DNA of 64,000 nt. It comes from Pestalotiopsis fici W106-1 (taxonomy: Eukaryota > Ascomycota > Sordariomycetes > Amphisphaeriales > Sporocadaceae). Both the position numbers and the translations under genes were made by a program. Under the pieces are notes generated by a model, which was not told where the DNA came from, made no database searches, and saw only the letters and a program-made list of their open reading frames with translations. Positions within the stretch are counted from its first letter, which is position 1. The number at the start of each line of letters is the position of its first letter. The DNA is taken from assembly GCF_000516985.1 (NCBI RefSeq), contig NW_006917095.1, forward strand, positions 3,484,942 to 3,548,941, read 5' to 3'. Below, piece after piece: positions 63,439-64,000 of this stretch.

Positions 63439-64000
63439 TGTGACGGTGGTCTTGAGGTTCGATCGATCGGTTGGTGTGGTGGTTGTCGCGAGTCTCTCGA
63501 AAAGCCCAAGGTCGAGAAAGGTCAAGCTGGAAAAATTGCAGAATTTCCTCAAATCCTGTGGGGGTCCCTAGGGTTGACGGAGAGCGGCCAATGAAAGTGG
63601 GGGATGGGTCCGGTTGTGCTGTTTTTGTGCTGCGCGAGGGACGGAGACCTGTTTTCTTATCTGCATTATACTGTTTAATTGCAAGATCGAACTTGCTATT
63701 CGATCTATGTACTTCTGTGCTGCTAATTGATTTCGTACTTCAACTTTGTTGCCTCGCATTACACTGTGCTCCGTTTTATATCATCATTATAGTAGTACTG
63801 ACCAGCTCCCGAGCACAAAGTATTTTGTTCTGTATATAAGACTAGGTAGAAGACCACTGGTGTATATTTCCCTACCTTTACCTGGGGAGGGGGAAAAAAA
63901 TCCTCTTTGCTCCCGCCTTCAAGACATCCAGATCTATCTATTGTGTCGGGTCGGTCTTACGAAGTTGCCCACTCACACAACAGCAGGACAGAGAGAGGAG
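63439..64000. promoter_or_regulatory. Promoter region of the uL11 gene
   Basis: This 560-bp interval to the window end lies directly upstream of the ribosomal protein gene. A C/A-rich leader on the minus strand adjoins the ATG and a telo-box-like site lies 131 bp upstream. No gene is seen on either strand. Confidence 0.6.
63569..63575 (-). promoter_or_regulatory. Telo-box-like site upstream of uL11 gene
   Basis: The plus strand reads TAGGGTT, the minus strand AACCCTA, 131 bp before the start codon. TTAGGG-type boxes bound by Tbf1 occur in ribosomal protein promoters of several fungi. A single 7-mer can occur by chance. Confidence 0.4.

Overview
The window looks like chromosomal DNA of a filamentous ascomycete, most likely a sordariomycete. 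The basis is the set of recognisable genes (a FlbD-type Myb regulator, a fungal GT41 O-GlcNAc transferase, a BRCT-bearing family X DNA polymerase, an MGST3-like MAPEG protein, TFIIE alpha, ribosomal protein uL11), short GT-AG introns of about 50 to 230 bp, and one very A+T-rich block of decayed transposons typical of repeat-induced point mutation (RIP). No species can be named from sequence alone. Three 100-N runs (17525-17624, 32429-32528, 58624-58723) are assembly gaps.

Layout. From 0.4 to 9.1 kb there is a gene-dense stretch: MGST3-like protein (-), TFIIE alpha (-), Pol4-type DNA polymerase (+) and an unrecognised coiled-coil protein (+). From 9.1 to 33.1 kb the only convincing gene is the flbD/rca-1-like conidiation regulator (-, 21.5-22.6 kb); the rest is gene-poor, normal-composition DNA full of microsatellites, homopolymers and CCTA/TAGG motifs. 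From 33.08 to 48.17 kb lies a sharply bounded A+T-rich island. Its two ends are a 65-bp terminal inverted repeat (63/65 matches) flanked by TA. Inside it sit two full-length Ty1/copia retrotransposons of about 6.07 kb, in opposite orientations, each with two 629-bp LTRs and an intact 5-bp target duplication (TAAAT and ATATA). Removing both leaves a host element of about 2.9 kb with TA target duplication, that is, a probable Tc1/mariner/pogo-class DNA transposon. From 48.2 to 51.7 kb is gene-poor DNA. From 51.7 to 56.6 kb is a four-exon OGT-like gene (-, 1579 aa). From 56.6 to 62.4 kb is gene-poor. At 62.4-63.4 kb is a five-exon gene for ribosomal protein uL11/L12 (-) with a telomere-repeat-like box in its promoter.

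The genes are a mix of housekeeping functions (transcription initiation, translation, DNA end joining) and regulation (conidiation, protein O-GlcNAcylation). No biosynthetic cluster, CRISPR, tRNA or rRNA gene was seen. Most long open frames in the gene-poor parts are by-products of low-complexity sequence and are not called as genes. Exon borders were worked out by hand from reading frame, splice-site sequence and family knowledge, not from transcripts.
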